Shown: in pieces, positions 1 to 8,692 of the stretch
Layout of the letters: every line of letters starts with the position of its first letter
Position numbering within the stretch: the stretch's first letter is position 1
Assembly: GCA_025408405.1 (NCBI GenBank)
Contig: JANYJE010000068.1
Location: forward strand, 1-64,000
Direction: 5' to 3'
DNA from: Nitrosomonadales bacterium
GTDB lineage: Bacteria > Pseudomonadota > Gammaproteobacteria > Burkholderiales > Gallionellaceae
DNA length: 64,000 nucleotides
Made by a program: the position numbers and the translations under genes
The notes under the pieces: model-generated
Database searches by the model: none
What the model was told of the DNA's origin: nothing
The model's input: only the letters and a program-made list of their open reading frames with translations

Positions 1-90
1 GCAGCTAAAAAAGCTGTAGCCAAAAAGCCAGCAGCTAAAAAAGCTGTAGCCAAAAAGCCAGCAGCTAAAAAAGCTGTAGCCAAAAAGCCA
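1..90 (+). repeat. three exact 30-bp tandem repeats within the histone-like gene
   Basis: The unit gcagctaaaaaagctgtagc + caaaaagcca occurs three times without a mismatch at 1-30, 31-60 and 61-90. Each unit encodes AAKKAVAKKP. The array probably continues left of the window. Exact identity at nucleotide level suggests recent expansion by slippage or recombination. Confidence 0.95.
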
Positions 91-228
91 GCAGTAGTTG
101 CAAAGAAACCAGAGGCGGCTAAGCCGGCATCTCCAGCAGCAACGCCACTGGCTCCTTCTGCTCAGGCACCCGTGCGTCCGGCTGCAACCTGGCCTTTCCC
201 TACGCTAGGTATCGGCAAGCCTAATTGA
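1..228 (+). CDS. Lys/Ala-rich histone H1-like protein, C-terminal part (5' end outside window)
   Basis: An open frame runs from base 1 to a TGA at 226-228; the start codon is off the left edge. It reads AAKKAVAKKP three times, then a Pro/Ala-rich linker, and ends in WPFPTLGIGKPN. Lys/Ala/Pro repeats followed by a WPFPTG-like tail are typical of small betaproteobacterial histone H1-like nucleoid proteins, which bind DNA through their basic tail. The family is recognised from composition and tail only, because no folded domain is visible. A C-terminal tail of a larger protein cannot be excluded. Confidence 0.6.
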   Translation, partial: AAKKAVAKKPAAKKAVAKKPAAKKAVAKKPAVVAKKPEAAKPASPAATPLAPSAQAPVRPAATWPFPTLGIGKPN

Positions 229-300
229 TGGGCTGGGGTGCTGTGGAAGTGGCTCCTGGCGATTACTAGGGGCTGCCCACGGTTGCACCAGGGCATCGGC

Positions 301-330
301 AGGCGAGTCTGTTTGTGTGCGCCTTTTTTA
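301..330 (+). terminator. weak candidate terminator after the histone-like gene
   Basis: AGGCG pairs with CGCCT across a long loop and is followed directly by a run of T. The stem is only five base pairs, so this is a weak call. Confidence 0.3.
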
Positions 331-449
331 CCCTGTGTGTGGGTGGTATTTCTGCCCGCGAAATAATCACATTGTGACCGGTGTGAAGCTGGGTGGAATT
401 GCGTACTGACTGGCTCGTTCCTGATTCAGAATTAAACCAACCATTATGG

Positions 450-1028
450 CTAAGCCGTAGTGGGCTTGAGTGTCACCGAATATAAGGTGATGGGTGTGGC
501 GCTGTTTTTGTCGAACGCTATGCCTGCTTCTACACCGGCACGCGCAATCTCCTCGGCACTTTCATAGCGAGGGTAGGCGTGATGCAGCGCACCGAGGGCA
601 AATTCATGTCCCGATCCAATAGCCCAGAACTGCGTATATTCGAATACCTCGCGCATTGAATAAATGCCATACAGGCCGCTCGCATTGGCTATCAGTGCGG
701 TAATCTGGCTGGATTCATAAGGATCGTCTTCATCTTCTTTGGGGTTCAGGAAGCACTCCTCCTTCAGCACCGGATGCAACTTGCGGAAGGTTTCAAAAAT
801 TGCAGCCTTGCTGTTAAGCTGCAACTCCGGCATCTTGGTCAGCAAGCTGGCAAGAACCAGATGATGAGCGGCGCTGCCACATACGCCGATATGACTGTCG
901 GCCAGATGCAGGATCTTGTCGTGCGAACTATCCATGACAGCCGGCAAACGTGTATTGCCAAAGGTGGTAAGCGTATCGGCGGCGATTGCGATGACGCCAT
1001 TCTTTTTTACTGCGACGATGGTGGTCAT
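450..1028 (-). CDS. proteasome-type (HslV/BPH-like) Ntn-hydrolase protease
   Basis: This is a 192-residue protein starting MTTIVAVKKNGVIAIAADTLTT. The start closely resembles HslV (MTTIVSVRRNG...IAGDGQ), with a Thr after the initiator Met as the expected nucleophile and an Asp near residue 18. There is no hslU beside it, and the rest diverges from HslV. That matches the betaproteobacteria proteasome homologue (BPH) group of self-compartmentalising peptidases, which act without a dedicated unfoldase neighbour. It is transcribed away from pabB, with only 25 bp between the two starts. HslV proper is the alternative, but the missing hslU argues against it. Confidence 0.75.
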   Translation of the reverse strand: MTTIVAVKKNGVIAIAADTLTTFGNTRLPAVMDSSHDKILHLADSHIGVCGSAAHHLVLASLLTKMPELQLNSKAAIFETFRKLHPVLKEECFLNPKEDEDDPYESSQITALIANASGLYGIYSMREVFEYTQFWAIGSGHEFALGALHHAYPRYESAEEIARAGVEAGIAFDKNSATPITLYSVTLKPTTA

Positions 1029-1053
1029 GGTTATTTATCCTGATTGGTATTGA

Positions 1054-2430
1054 GTGATTTTAACACCGATGTTTTATAGTGCTGCGCTTCCTTATCGCAA
1101 AGATGCAACTGCTTACTATGCAGCAATTGCGGATCTGCCTTGGGCAGTGTGGCTGGATAGCGGTGGCCGCGGGCGCTATGACATTCTCACAGCCAATCCT
1201 GTGGCAACGCTGGTGACACGCAACGGGACAACGCAAGTCGGCGATGAAAAAGGCCAGTTCGACTCGCCACAAGACCCATTCACCCTGATACGTGAACAAT
1301 TGGGAGCTCCTGTAAATGGCGCACCGGATATTCCTTTTGCAGGCGGGGCGCTGGGTTACTGGGGCTATGATCTGGCGCGCCGCATGATGTCTCTGCCAGA
1401 CATCGCGCACGATGCCGACAAGCTGCCGGATATGGCGATAGGAATATACGACTGGGCGCTGGTTATCGATCACCTGCAACAATCGGCACGCCTGGTTTCT
1501 TACCAGCTCAGGCCAGTAACTGCTCACATGCTGCCGCAGTTGCTGACGCGTCTGCAAGGTGAAACCTTGACGCAAGGTGAACCCTTCCATGTGCACGGCC
1601 GGATTGCATCAAATTTTACCCGCGCAAGTTACCAGCAGGCATTTGCTGCCATACAAGCTTATTTGCATGCCGGCGACTGCTACCAGGTCAACCTTGCGCA
1701 ACGCTACACGGCGCGAGCCAGCGGCGATGCGTTCACAGCATACTGCACACTGCGGCAACTCAATCCAGCCCCTTTTTCAGCCTACCTTAACCTGCCGCAA
1801 GTGCAGATTCTATGCGCTTCTCCGGAGCGTTTCCTGCAGGTAAAAAATGGCGAGGTGGAAACAAGACCCATCAAGGGAACGCGTCCGCGCATGAGCGATA
1901 CTGTAGAGGATGCAGAGATGCAGCAGGACTTGCGCAGCAATCCCAAGGATAGAGCCGAAAATTTAATGATTGTCGACCTGTTGCGCAACGATTTGAGCAA
2001 GAGCTGTGTGCAGGGTTCAGTCAAAGTGCCCAGGCTGTTCGAGATAGAGAGCTACGCAACGGTACATCATCTGGTCAGCACTGTGGTGGGGCTGCTGGCA
2101 ACAGGACGCGATGCATTGTCGCTGCTGTGCGACTGCTTCCCCGGTGGCTCGGTGACGGGGGCACCGAAACAGCGAGCAATGGAGATTATCGAGCAGCTGG
2201 AGCCACACCGGCGCGGCATATATTGCGGTGCAATCGGATATGCAGGTTTTGACGGCAATATGGATACGAATATCGCCATTCGCACGCTGGTGTATGCAGA
2301 TGGGGAAGTCAGGTGCTGGGCGGGCGGCGGCATCGTGGCAGACTCGCAGGAAGCAGCCGAATATCAGGAAACGCTGGACAAGGCGGAAGCCATGCTGGAA
2401 CTGTTGCGACGTCATGGCGGTGTGCAATAG
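1054..2430 (+). CDS. pabB: aminodeoxychorismate synthase component I
   Basis: PabB converts chorismate plus glutamine-derived ammonia to 4-amino-4-deoxychorismate in folate synthesis. The 458-residue frame has the chorismate-binding fold: an N-terminal half with LPWAVWLDSG, then PIKGTRPR, KDRAENLMIVDLLRNDLS and GGSVTGAPKQRAMEII in the catalytic half. The Lys of PIKGT is the residue that marks PabB rather than TrpE. The frame begins at a GTG (1054); an ATG at 1069 is preceded by GAGTGA and may be the true start. No pabC fusion is present. It converges with spoT. Confidence 0.92.
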   Translation: MILTPMFYSAALPYRKDATAYYAAIADLPWAVWLDSGGRGRYDILTANPVATLVTRNGTTQVGDEKGQFDSPQDPFTLIREQLGAPVNGAPDIPFAGGALGYWGYDLARRMMSLPDIAHDADKLPDMAIGIYDWALVIDHLQQSARLVSYQLRPVTAHMLPQLLTRLQGETLTQGEPFHVHGRIASNFTRASYQQAFAAIQAYLHAGDCYQVNLAQRYTARASGDAFTAYCTLRQLNPAPFSAYLNLPQVQILCASPERFLQVKNGEVETRPIKGTRPRMSDTVEDAEMQQDLRSNPKDRAENLMIVDLLRNDLSKSCVQGSVKVPRLFEIESYATVHHLVSTVVGLLATGRDALSLLCDCFPGGSVTGAPKQRAMEIIEQLEPHRRGIYCGAIGYAGFDGNMDTNIAIRTLVYADGEVRCWAGGGIVADSQEAAEYQETLDKAEAMLELLRRHGGVQ

Positions 2431-2502
2431 CAGGCAAGCAGAAGATGCGGCGAGGCCAAGCAATGAATAGAGCTGCTGATGCAGGCGGCGGGGAACGCGG
2501 AA

Positions 2503-4644
2503 TTATGGTGATTTGGCCTGGGTTAGGGGCAGGCTGTTTTTCATGCGCGTGATGCGCACCACCTCGGGTATCTGGCGCAGGCCGCGCAGCACCTGCGCCA
2601 GATGCAGGCGATTATTAACCTGCAGGCAGAAGTAAAGCGTGGTGTAGTCCCCTTCATTGCTGAACTGCACGTTCTCGATGTTGGAACCGGCATCGGCAAT
2701 GGACGCGGCAACCTTCGCCAGCACACCGCGCTGGTTGGCGACCACCAGCTTGATGCTGACATCGAACAGCTTGTTGATGTTCTTATCCCAGGCAACATCC
2801 AGCCATTCATCTGCGCCGCTGCGCCCTTTGCGCAATACCGGGCAGTCATGGGTGTGTACGACCAGTCCCTGGCCGCTCTTCAGCACCCCGATAATGGGGT
2901 CGCCTGGAATCGGACGGCAGCATTTGGCAAATTGCACGGCGGTTCCCTCAGTGCCGAGTATGGTGATAACACTATTGGAAGCGCTTACCTGCCCGGCCGT
3001 TTCATCGCTTACGCGCGCCAGCTTGCGTGCGATCACCATGTTGAGGCTGCGCCCCAGGCCGATATCGGCAAAAATTTCCTGCCGTGATTTGGCGCCGGTT
3101 TCCTTGAGCAGCTTGTCCCAGCGTGCGTTATCTATCTCCGCACCTTTTAAGCCCAGTGAGCTCAGAGCCTGGTTCAGCAGGCGCTCGCCGAGAGCGGCCG
3201 ATTCGTCCAGATGCATGGTTTTCAGGGCATAGCGTATCTGGCTGCGCGCCTTGCTGGTGACCACATAGCTGAGCCATGAAGGGTTGGGATGGGCGTGCGG
3301 TGCGGTAATGATTTCAACGCGGTCGCCGTTTTTCAGTTCGGTGCGCAGGGGTACCAGTTCAAAATTGACCTTGGTGGCGACGCAGCGGTTGCCGATGTCG
3401 GTATGCACGCTGTAGGCAAAATCGACCGCAGTGGCACCGCGCGGCAGAGAAAGAATTTTTCCCTGCGGAGTGAAAACGTATACCTCGTCCGGGAACAGGT
3501 CGATCTTGAGGTGCTCCAGAAATTCGACCGAGTTGCCACTCTGGTTGAGGCTTTCCAGCAGGTTTTGCAGCCACTGGTGGGTTTTGATATGCAATTCGTT
3601 GATAGGGGCTTCAGCCGTCTTGTACAGCCAGTGCGAGCCTACGCCCGCTTCGGCGATCCGGTCCATTTCCACCGTGCGTATCTGGATTTCGATCGGCGTG
3701 CCAAAGGGGCCGAACAAAGTCGTGTGCAGTGACTGGTAACCGTTAGCCTTGGGGATGGCGATGTAATCCTTGAACTTGCCCGGAAAAGGTTTGTACAGCC
3801 CATGCAGCGCACCCAGAGCGACATAGCACGACGCTACATCGTCTACCAGTACACGAAAACCGTAGATATCCAGCACCTCGGAAAAAGCCAGCGACTTGGC
3901 CTGCATCTTCTGATAAATGCCATAGAGATGTTTCTCGCGGCCTTTTACTTCGGCGTGAATCTTGTATTCATCCAGGCGCTGGCGTATAGCGTCAAGGATT
4001 TTTCCAACCACTTCGCGGCGGTTGCCGCGTGCCACCTTGAGCGCCTTGGAAAGCACCGAATAGCGGTTGGGATGCAGGTGCATGAAGCTCAAGTCCTGCA
4101 ACTCATGGTAAATCTCGTTCAGCCCCAGGCGATTGGCGATGGGGGCGTAGATTTCCATGGTTTCGCGTGCAATGCGTTCGGATTTCTCGCGCGACATCGC
4201 ATTCAGGGTGCGCATGTTGTGCAGGCGATCGGCCAGCTTGATCAGGATCACGCGCACATCGCGTGCCATCGCCATCAGCATTTTGCGGAAATTTTCCGCC
4301 TGCGCATCCTCGATTGTTTCAAACTGCAGCTTGTCGAGTTTGCTCAAACCGTCCACCAGCTCGGCCACCGGCTTGCCAAATTGCGTGGCAATATCATCGG
4401 TGCTGACATCGGTGTCCTCGACGACATCGTGCAACAGTGCCGCAATGATGGCCTGGGTGTCGAGGTGCAGCTTGGTAAGAATGCGTGCTACGGCGATGGG
4501 GTGAGAGACATAAGCTTCACCAGATTGGCGCAGCTGCCCATGGTGAGCCGATTTGCTGAATGCAACAGCGCGCTGGATGTTTTCAACATCCTCAGGTTTC
4601 AGGTAGGCTGAAACTTCCTGTAGCAGTGACTCGGCATCTGACAT
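2503..4644 (-). CDS. spoT: bifunctional (p)ppGpp synthetase/hydrolase SpoT/Rel
   Basis: SpoT makes and degrades the alarmone (p)ppGpp in the stringent response. The 713-residue protein shows an HD hydrolase domain (ALLHDVVEDTDV near residue 70), the RelA/SpoT synthetase domain (DIYGFRVLVDD and YKDYIAIPKANGYQSLH-like region), a TGS domain (VYVFTPQGKILSLPRGATAVDFAYSVHTDIG) and a C-terminal ACT domain. The intact HDxxED supports an active hydrolase. It is the last gene of the leftward yicC-gmk-rpoZ-spoT block. A hairpin in the gap from rpoZ may set its expression apart. Confidence 0.96.
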   Translation of the reverse strand: MSDAESLLQEVSAYLKPEDVENIQRAVAFSKSAHHGQLRQSGEAYVSHPIAVARILTKLHLDTQAIIAALLHDVVEDTDVSTDDIATQFGKPVAELVDGLSKLDKLQFETIEDAQAENFRKMLMAMARDVRVILIKLADRLHNMRTLNAMSREKSERIARETMEIYAPIANRLGLNEIYHELQDLSFMHLHPNRYSVLSKALKVARGNRREVVGKILDAIRQRLDEYKIHAEVKGREKHLYGIYQKMQAKSLAFSEVLDIYGFRVLVDDVASCYVALGALHGLYKPFPGKFKDYIAIPKANGYQSLHTTLFGPFGTPIEIQIRTVEMDRIAEAGVGSHWLYKTAEAPINELHIKTHQWLQNLLESLNQSGNSVEFLEHLKIDLFPDEVYVFTPQGKILSLPRGATAVDFAYSVHTDIGNRCVATKVNFELVPLRTELKNGDRVEIITAPHAHPNPSWLSYVVTSKARSQIRYALKTMHLDESAALGERLLNQALSSLGLKGAEIDNARWDKLLKETGAKSRQEIFADIGLGRSLNMVIARKLARVSDETAGQVSASNSVITILGTEGTAVQFAKCCRPIPGDPIIGVLKSGQGLVVHTHDCPVLRKGRSGADEWLDVAWDKNINKLFDVSIKLVVANQRGVLAKVAASIADAGSNIENVQFSNEGDYTTLYFCLQVNNRLHLAQVLRGLRQIPEVVRITRMKNSLPLTQAKSP

Positions 4645-4664
4645 GAAAAGTCATGAGTAGAAAA

Positions 4665-4695
4665 TTCTCCGGCTGTATCAATATCAACCGGAGAA
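4665..4695 (-). terminator. hairpin between rpoZ and spoT, possible attenuator
   Basis: TTCTCCGG at 4665-4672 pairs perfectly with CCGGAGAA at 4688-4695. Read on the minus strand the stem is followed by TTTTCT, a short U-run. It lies between the rpoZ stop and the spoT start, so it could reduce read-through into spoT. Confidence 0.45.
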
Positions 4696-4701
4696 GGCAG
4701 A

Positions 4702-4908
4702 TCAAGCCATGCCGCGGTTAAGTATTTCCAGGCCGACCTTGCCTTCGCTGATCTCGCGCAAGGCAATCACGGTGGGCTTGTCATTGCTTTCGTCCACCAG
4801 ATAGCCGGCGCCATTGGCCAGCTGGCGTGCGCGGTAAGCGGCAGCCAAGGTCAGTTCAAAGCGGTTGGGTATGTGCTTCATGCAATCTTCAACGGTAATG
4901 CGAGCCAT
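4702..4908 (-). CDS. rpoZ: RNA polymerase omega subunit
   Basis: Omega is the small subunit that helps RNA polymerase assemble and contributes to a ppGpp site. The 68-residue protein starts [30 protein letters not shown], the standard RpoZ motif, with the usual [11 protein letters not shown] further on. It is shorter than the E. coli protein at the C-terminus, which is common in this class. It follows gmk by two bases, so the two genes are probably co-transcribed. Its position next to spoT is conserved in proteobacteria. Confidence 0.95.
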   Translation of the reverse strand: MARITVEDCMKHIPNRFELTLAAAYRARQLANGAGYLVDESNDKPTVIALREISEGKVGLEILNRGMA

Positions 4909-4910
4909 GA

Positions 4911-5528
4911 TTACTCCTGTTTGTGTAATTGATTGATTAAATTTGCCTGGCGCACGAGTTGCCGGTCACTGCGCAGCCCGGCGGCGACGACGACAGCATT
5001 GAGTTGTTGCAGAGCTTCGTCCAGCTTGTCGTTGATAATAACATAGTCGAACTCGACGACATGAGCGATGTCTTCCTGCGCCGACTGCAGGCGGCGGGCG
5101 ATGACTTCGGGGGCGTCCTGGCCGCGCCCCTTCAGGCGGGTTTCCAGCGCTTGCAAGGAAGGCGGCAGGATGAAAATGGGAACGCAGATGGGAAATTTGT
5201 TGCGCACCTGGGCTGCCCCCTGCCAGTCTATTTCCAGCAGAATGTCGCGGCCGCTTTGGAGTTTCTGGTTGATCCAGGACTGCGAGGTGCCGTAAAGATT
5301 GCCGTAAACCTCGGCGCTTTCCAGAAAATCGCCATGACGCATCATGGTCAGGAAGGTCTCGCGGCTGACAAAGTGGTAATCCTTGCCGTCAACTTCGCCG
5401 GGACGCGGCGCGCGCGAGGTATACGACACGGACACGTCGATACCCGCGTTGATGGCCAGCAGCGCCTTGACCAGACTGGTTTTTCCGGCTCCCGAGGGCG
5501 CGCTCACTATAAAAAGATTTCCGCTCAT
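4911..5528 (-). CDS. gmk: guanylate kinase
   Basis: Gmk phosphorylates GMP to GDP with ATP. The 205-residue protein begins [19 protein letters not shown], containing the P-loop, followed by [21 protein letters not shown], the GMP-binding segment. Length and motifs match the family throughout. It sits between yicC and rpoZ with gaps of four and two bases, pointing to one transcript. The product supplies guanine nucleotides that the downstream spoT turns into alarmone. Confidence 0.96.
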   Translation of the reverse strand: MSGNLFIVSAPSGAGKTSLVKALLAINAGIDVSVSYTSRAPRPGEVDGKDYHFVSRETFLTMMRHGDFLESAEVYGNLYGTSQSWINQKLQSGRDILLEIDWQGAAQVRNKFPICVPIFILPPSLQALETRLKGRGQDAPEVIARRLQSAQEDIAHVVEFDYVIINDKLDEALQQLNAVVVAAGLRSDRQLVRQANLINQLHKQE

Positions 5529-5532
5529 GTTG

Positions 5533-6399
5533 TCACTCCAGATTTTGAATTTGCTCGCGCATTTGTTCGATTAAGATTTTCATTTCCATGGAAGCGCGCG
5601 ATACCTCCGCGTCTACCGATTTTGAGCCCAGGGTATTGGCCTCGCGGTGCAACTCCTGCATCAGGAAATCGAGGCGTTTGCCTACGGCCCCGCCTTTTGC
5701 CAGCACGCGTTCCATCTCGGTCAGGTGGCTGTGCAGGCGCGACAGCTCCTCGTCCACATCGATCTTGCTGGCAAACAGCGAAATTTCCTGGCGCAGCCGC
5801 TCATCGTCGCCGCAACCCAGGGCTTCACGCAGGCGCAGCTGCAATTTTTCCTCGTAAGCCTTGATGGCGGCCGGTATGCGCGGTGCTATGGCGATGCGCA
5901 GGGCGTTGATTTGTGCGACGCGCTGCAGCAAAAAATCTTTCAGGTTGTCGCCCTCACGCGCGCGCGCTTCTGCGAAGTCGCGCAAAGCCTGCTGCAACAG
6001 CTCCATCACGTTGGCCTGCAGGCTGTCTGCGGGCAGCCTGTTGCTTTCCAGTATGCCGTCCCAGCGCAGGACATCGGCCACGCTCAATTCGCGAGCGTTG
6101 GGCATGATGGCGCTCACTTCGCTGCTCCACTGCGCTATCTGCTGCACTAACGGCAAATTGATTCGGGCCGGGGTGCTGGCAGATGCACGCGCAACAAAGC
6201 CAATGCGGCATTCCACCTTGCCACGGCACATTTGGGCTGCAATGGCCTCGCGCAGCGTCTGCTCCAGCAGGCGCAGCTCATCGGGGACGCGCAGCTGCAA
6301 ATCCAGATAACGGTGGTTGACTGCGCGAATTTCCAGCGTAAGCGAACCGGCTTGCAACTCCGCGGCTGCTGCGGCAAAACCGGTCATGCTGTAAATCAT
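5533..6399 (-). CDS. yicC: YicC family endoribonuclease
   Basis: The 288-residue protein starts MIYSMTGFAAA and contains the family markers EIRAVNHRYLDLQLRVPDEL and a C-terminal segment RLDFLMQELHREANTLGSKSVDAEVS. YicC proteins are endoribonucleases; the E. coli member is linked to decay of small RNA. It is the first gene of the leftward block ending in spoT and is divergent from the PP2C gene, with a 133-bp AT-rich gap holding both promoters. Confidence 0.93.
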   Translation of the reverse strand: MIYSMTGFAAAAAELQAGSLTLEIRAVNHRYLDLQLRVPDELRLLEQTLREAIAAQMCRGKVECRIGFVARASASTPARINLPLVQQIAQWSSEVSAIMPNARELSVADVLRWDGILESNRLPADSLQANVMELLQQALRDFAEARAREGDNLKDFLLQRVAQINALRIAIAPRIPAAIKAYEEKLQLRLREALGCGDDERLRQEISLFASKIDVDEELSRLHSHLTEMERVLAKGGAVGKRLDFLMQELHREANTLGSKSVDAEVSRASMEMKILIEQMREQIQNLE

Positions 6400-6532
6400 T
6401 GCGCTCTCCTAATCAAGTCCGGGGAATAAAAAACGGGCTGAATGCGCCATATTATATTACGATAACGTTCTGCTACTGATTTCAGTATGAACATACTGTT
6501 TAGGCTCCCGGATTTTTTCAACAATCAACTAA

Positions 6533-7327
6533 ATGAATTTTGCTGTTTACCAAGCTACCCATCAAGGGGGGCGTAAATACAATCAGGATCGCGTGGCTTA
6601 CGCCTACACCGACCAGGCATTGTTGCTGGTGCTGGCTGATGGCATGGGCGGCCATTCACACGGCGAGATTGCGGCACAGATCACCATACAGGTTTATATG
6701 CAGGCGTTTTCCGTGGCGGCCAAGCCGCGCGTGCAAGACCCAGAAGAATTTCTGGCCAGGATCATGCGTCATGCGCATGAAACCATCATCCAGTTTGCAC
6801 ACGATCAGGGGTTGAGCGGCAATCCGGGTACCACCTGCGTGGCGGCACTGGTGCAGGATGGCCATGTATGCTGGGCGCATGCTGGGGACTCGCGCTTCTA
6901 CCTGTTGCGCGACACCGCAGTCACTGCGGTAACAACAGACCACTCGGTGGTGCAGCAGTGGGCGGACTGGGGGATCATTACCCAGGAAGAAATGAAAACC
7001 CACCCGGATCGCAACAAGATCACCAACTGTCTGGGCGGATCTGATGACCGTTTTTTTGTTGAAACCGCTCCCGAAATTCCGTTGCAGCAGGGGGATGTGC
7101 TGCTGCTGTGCAGCGACGGGCTGTGGGGGCCGCTTAGCGCGGAGGAGTTGGCGAAAACACTGGAAGTTGCCCCATTGCCGTTGGCGCTGGAGCAGCTGAT
7201 GGGGCTGGCCCTGTTCCGCGAAAATGTCGGTGCTGATAACACCACCGCCGTGGTGGTGCGCTGGGGCGATGCGGAAAAAGATCACAACGTAAGCGAGCCG
7301 TTTTTCGGGGTGCTCGACGAGCGCTAA
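6533..7327 (+). CDS. PP2C-family serine/threonine phosphatase
   Basis: This is a 264-residue cytoplasmic phosphatase of the metal-dependent PPM/PP2C family. Visible motifs are LADGMGGHSHGEIAA, GTTCVAALVQDG, HAGDSRFYLLRD, CSDGLWG and GADNTTAVVVRWG, covering the metal-binding aspartates. There is no membrane or sensor domain. No cognate Hanks kinase sits beside it, although such pairs often occur; the kinase in the mobile element far to the right is unlikely to be its partner. It precedes rph by 56 bp. Confidence 0.9.
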   Translation: MNFAVYQATHQGGRKYNQDRVAYAYTDQALLLVLADGMGGHSHGEIAAQITIQVYMQAFSVAAKPRVQDPEEFLARIMRHAHETIIQFAHDQGLSGNPGTTCVAALVQDGHVCWAHAGDSRFYLLRDTAVTAVTTDHSVVQQWADWGIITQEEMKTHPDRNKITNCLGGSDDRFFVETAPEIPLQQGDVLLLCSDGLWGPLSAEELAKTLEVAPLPLALEQLMGLALFRENVGADNTTAVVVRWGDAEKDHNVSEPFFGVLDER

Positions 7328-7344
7328 TCGCCGCATGCACGCGC

Positions 7345-7350
7345 TATAAT
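7345..7350 (+). promoter_or_regulatory. candidate -10 box of rph
   Basis: A perfect TATAAT lies about 35 bp upstream of the rph ATG, just after the PP2C stop. No convincing -35 hexamer is seen at the right spacing, so this is only a candidate. Confidence 0.35.
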
Positions 7351-7383
7351 GCGCAGCGTTTTTAACTTCCCGAGATATTTACC

Positions 7384-8100
7384 ATGCGTCCCAGCCAGCG
7401 CCAGCCCAACCAGTTACGTTCCATCCGCATTACACGCCATTACACCAAGCACGCCGAGGGCTCGGTGCTGATCGAGTGCGGCGATACCAAGGTGATCTGC
7501 ACGGCCAGCGTGGAAGAGCGCGTGCCGCAGCACAAGAAGGGCAGCGGCGAGGGCTGGGTCACCGCCGAATACGGTATGCTGCCGCGCTCCACAGGCAGTC
7601 GCATGGACAGGGAAGCGGCGCGCGGCAAGCAGTCCGGCCGCACCCAGGAAATTCAGCGCCTGATCGGGCGCAGTCTGCGTGCCGTGGTTGATCTCGGCAA
7701 ACTCGGTGAACGCACCATACAGATCGACTGCGACGTGATCCAGGCCGACGGCGGCACGCGCACTGCCAGTATCACGGGCAGCTTTGTCGCGCTGCACGAT
7801 GCTATCTCGGGCTTGATGAACAAGGGGCTGGTCAAGGAAACTCCGCTCAAGGACTTCATCGCCGCCATCTCGGTCGGCATCTATCAGGGCACGCCCGTGC
7901 TCGACCTCGACTATGTAGAAGACTCTGATTGCGACACCGACATGAATGTGGTGATGCTGGGCAACGGCCACTTCATCGAAGTGCAGGGCACGGCGGAAGG
8001 ACACGCCTTCTCAAGGGCGGAGATGGATGAACTGCTGGAACTGGCGAAATCCGGAATCGCTCAGCTGATCGAGATGCAGCGCGCCGCATTGGCAGCATAA
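7384..8100 (+). CDS. rph: ribonuclease PH
   Basis: RNase PH trims tRNA 3' ends by phosphorolysis. The 238-residue protein starts [45 protein letters not shown] and continues with [17 protein letters not shown] and [19 protein letters not shown], all diagnostic of Rph. Full length, no frameshift. It is followed after four bases by rdgB and then hemW, so rph-rdgB-hemW look like one operon, an order common in betaproteobacteria. Confidence 0.96.
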   Translation: MRPSQRQPNQLRSIRITRHYTKHAEGSVLIECGDTKVICTASVEERVPQHKKGSGEGWVTAEYGMLPRSTGSRMDREAARGKQSGRTQEIQRLIGRSLRAVVDLGKLGERTIQIDCDVIQADGGTRTASITGSFVALHDAISGLMNKGLVKETPLKDFIAAISVGIYQGTPVLDLDYVEDSDCDTDMNVVMLGNGHFIEVQGTAEGHAFSRAEMDELLELAKSGIAQLIEMQRAALAA

Positions 8101-8104
8101 ACCC

Positions 8105-8692
8105 GTGCAGAAACTCGTTCTCGCCTCCAACAACCCCGGCAAGCTGCGCGAATTCCAGGCCATGCTTGCACCCCTCGGCATCGAGGTGTTGACGCAGGAA
8201 CAACTCGGCATAGCAGAAGCCGACGAACCGCATTGCACTTTTGTCGAAAACGCCCTGGCCAAGGCGCGCCATGTCAGCAAGTTAAGCGGCCTGCCTGCGC
8301 TGGCGGACGATTCCGGTATCTGCGTCACTGCCCTGGGCGGGGCGCCCGGCGTACAGTCGGCACGTTATGCGGGCGAGCCGAAATCGGATGCGCGCAACAA
8401 CCAGAAACTGCTGCAAGCCATGCACGGCGTGGCCGACAGGCGTGCGCACTACTACTGCGTGCTGGTGCTGGTGCGCGCAGCCGCTGACCCGCAGCCGCTG
8501 ATCGCGGAAGGTGAATGGCACGGCGAGATAGCGCACGCGGAACGCGGCGCTGGCGGCTTCGGCTATGACCCGCTGTTCTGGTTGCCGCAGCTGGGCAGGA
8601 TGAGCGCGGAGTTGAGCTGCGATGAAAAAGCGCAGCTCAGCCACCGCGCACAGGCGCTGCAAGTTCTGTTGCAGCGCCTGCCGCACGCATGA
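8105..8692 (+). CDS. rdgB: XTP/dITP diphosphatase (non-canonical purine NTP pyrophosphatase)
   Basis: RdgB removes inosine and xanthosine triphosphates from the nucleotide pool. The 195-residue protein starts at a GTG (8105) as MQKLVLASNNPGKLREFQAML and has LPALADDSGICVTALGGAPGVQSARYAG and GGFGYDPLFWLP, the HAM1/RdgB signature. It starts four bases after rph and overlaps hemW by four bases (ATGA), which indicates translational coupling. Confidence 0.95.
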   Translation: MQKLVLASNNPGKLREFQAMLAPLGIEVLTQEQLGIAEADEPHCTFVENALAKARHVSKLSGLPALADDSGICVTALGGAPGVQSARYAGEPKSDARNNQKLLQAMHGVADRRAHYYCVLVLVRAAADPQPLIAEGEWHGEIAHAERGAGGFGYDPLFWLPQLGRMSAELSCDEKAQLSHRAQALQVLLQRLPHA

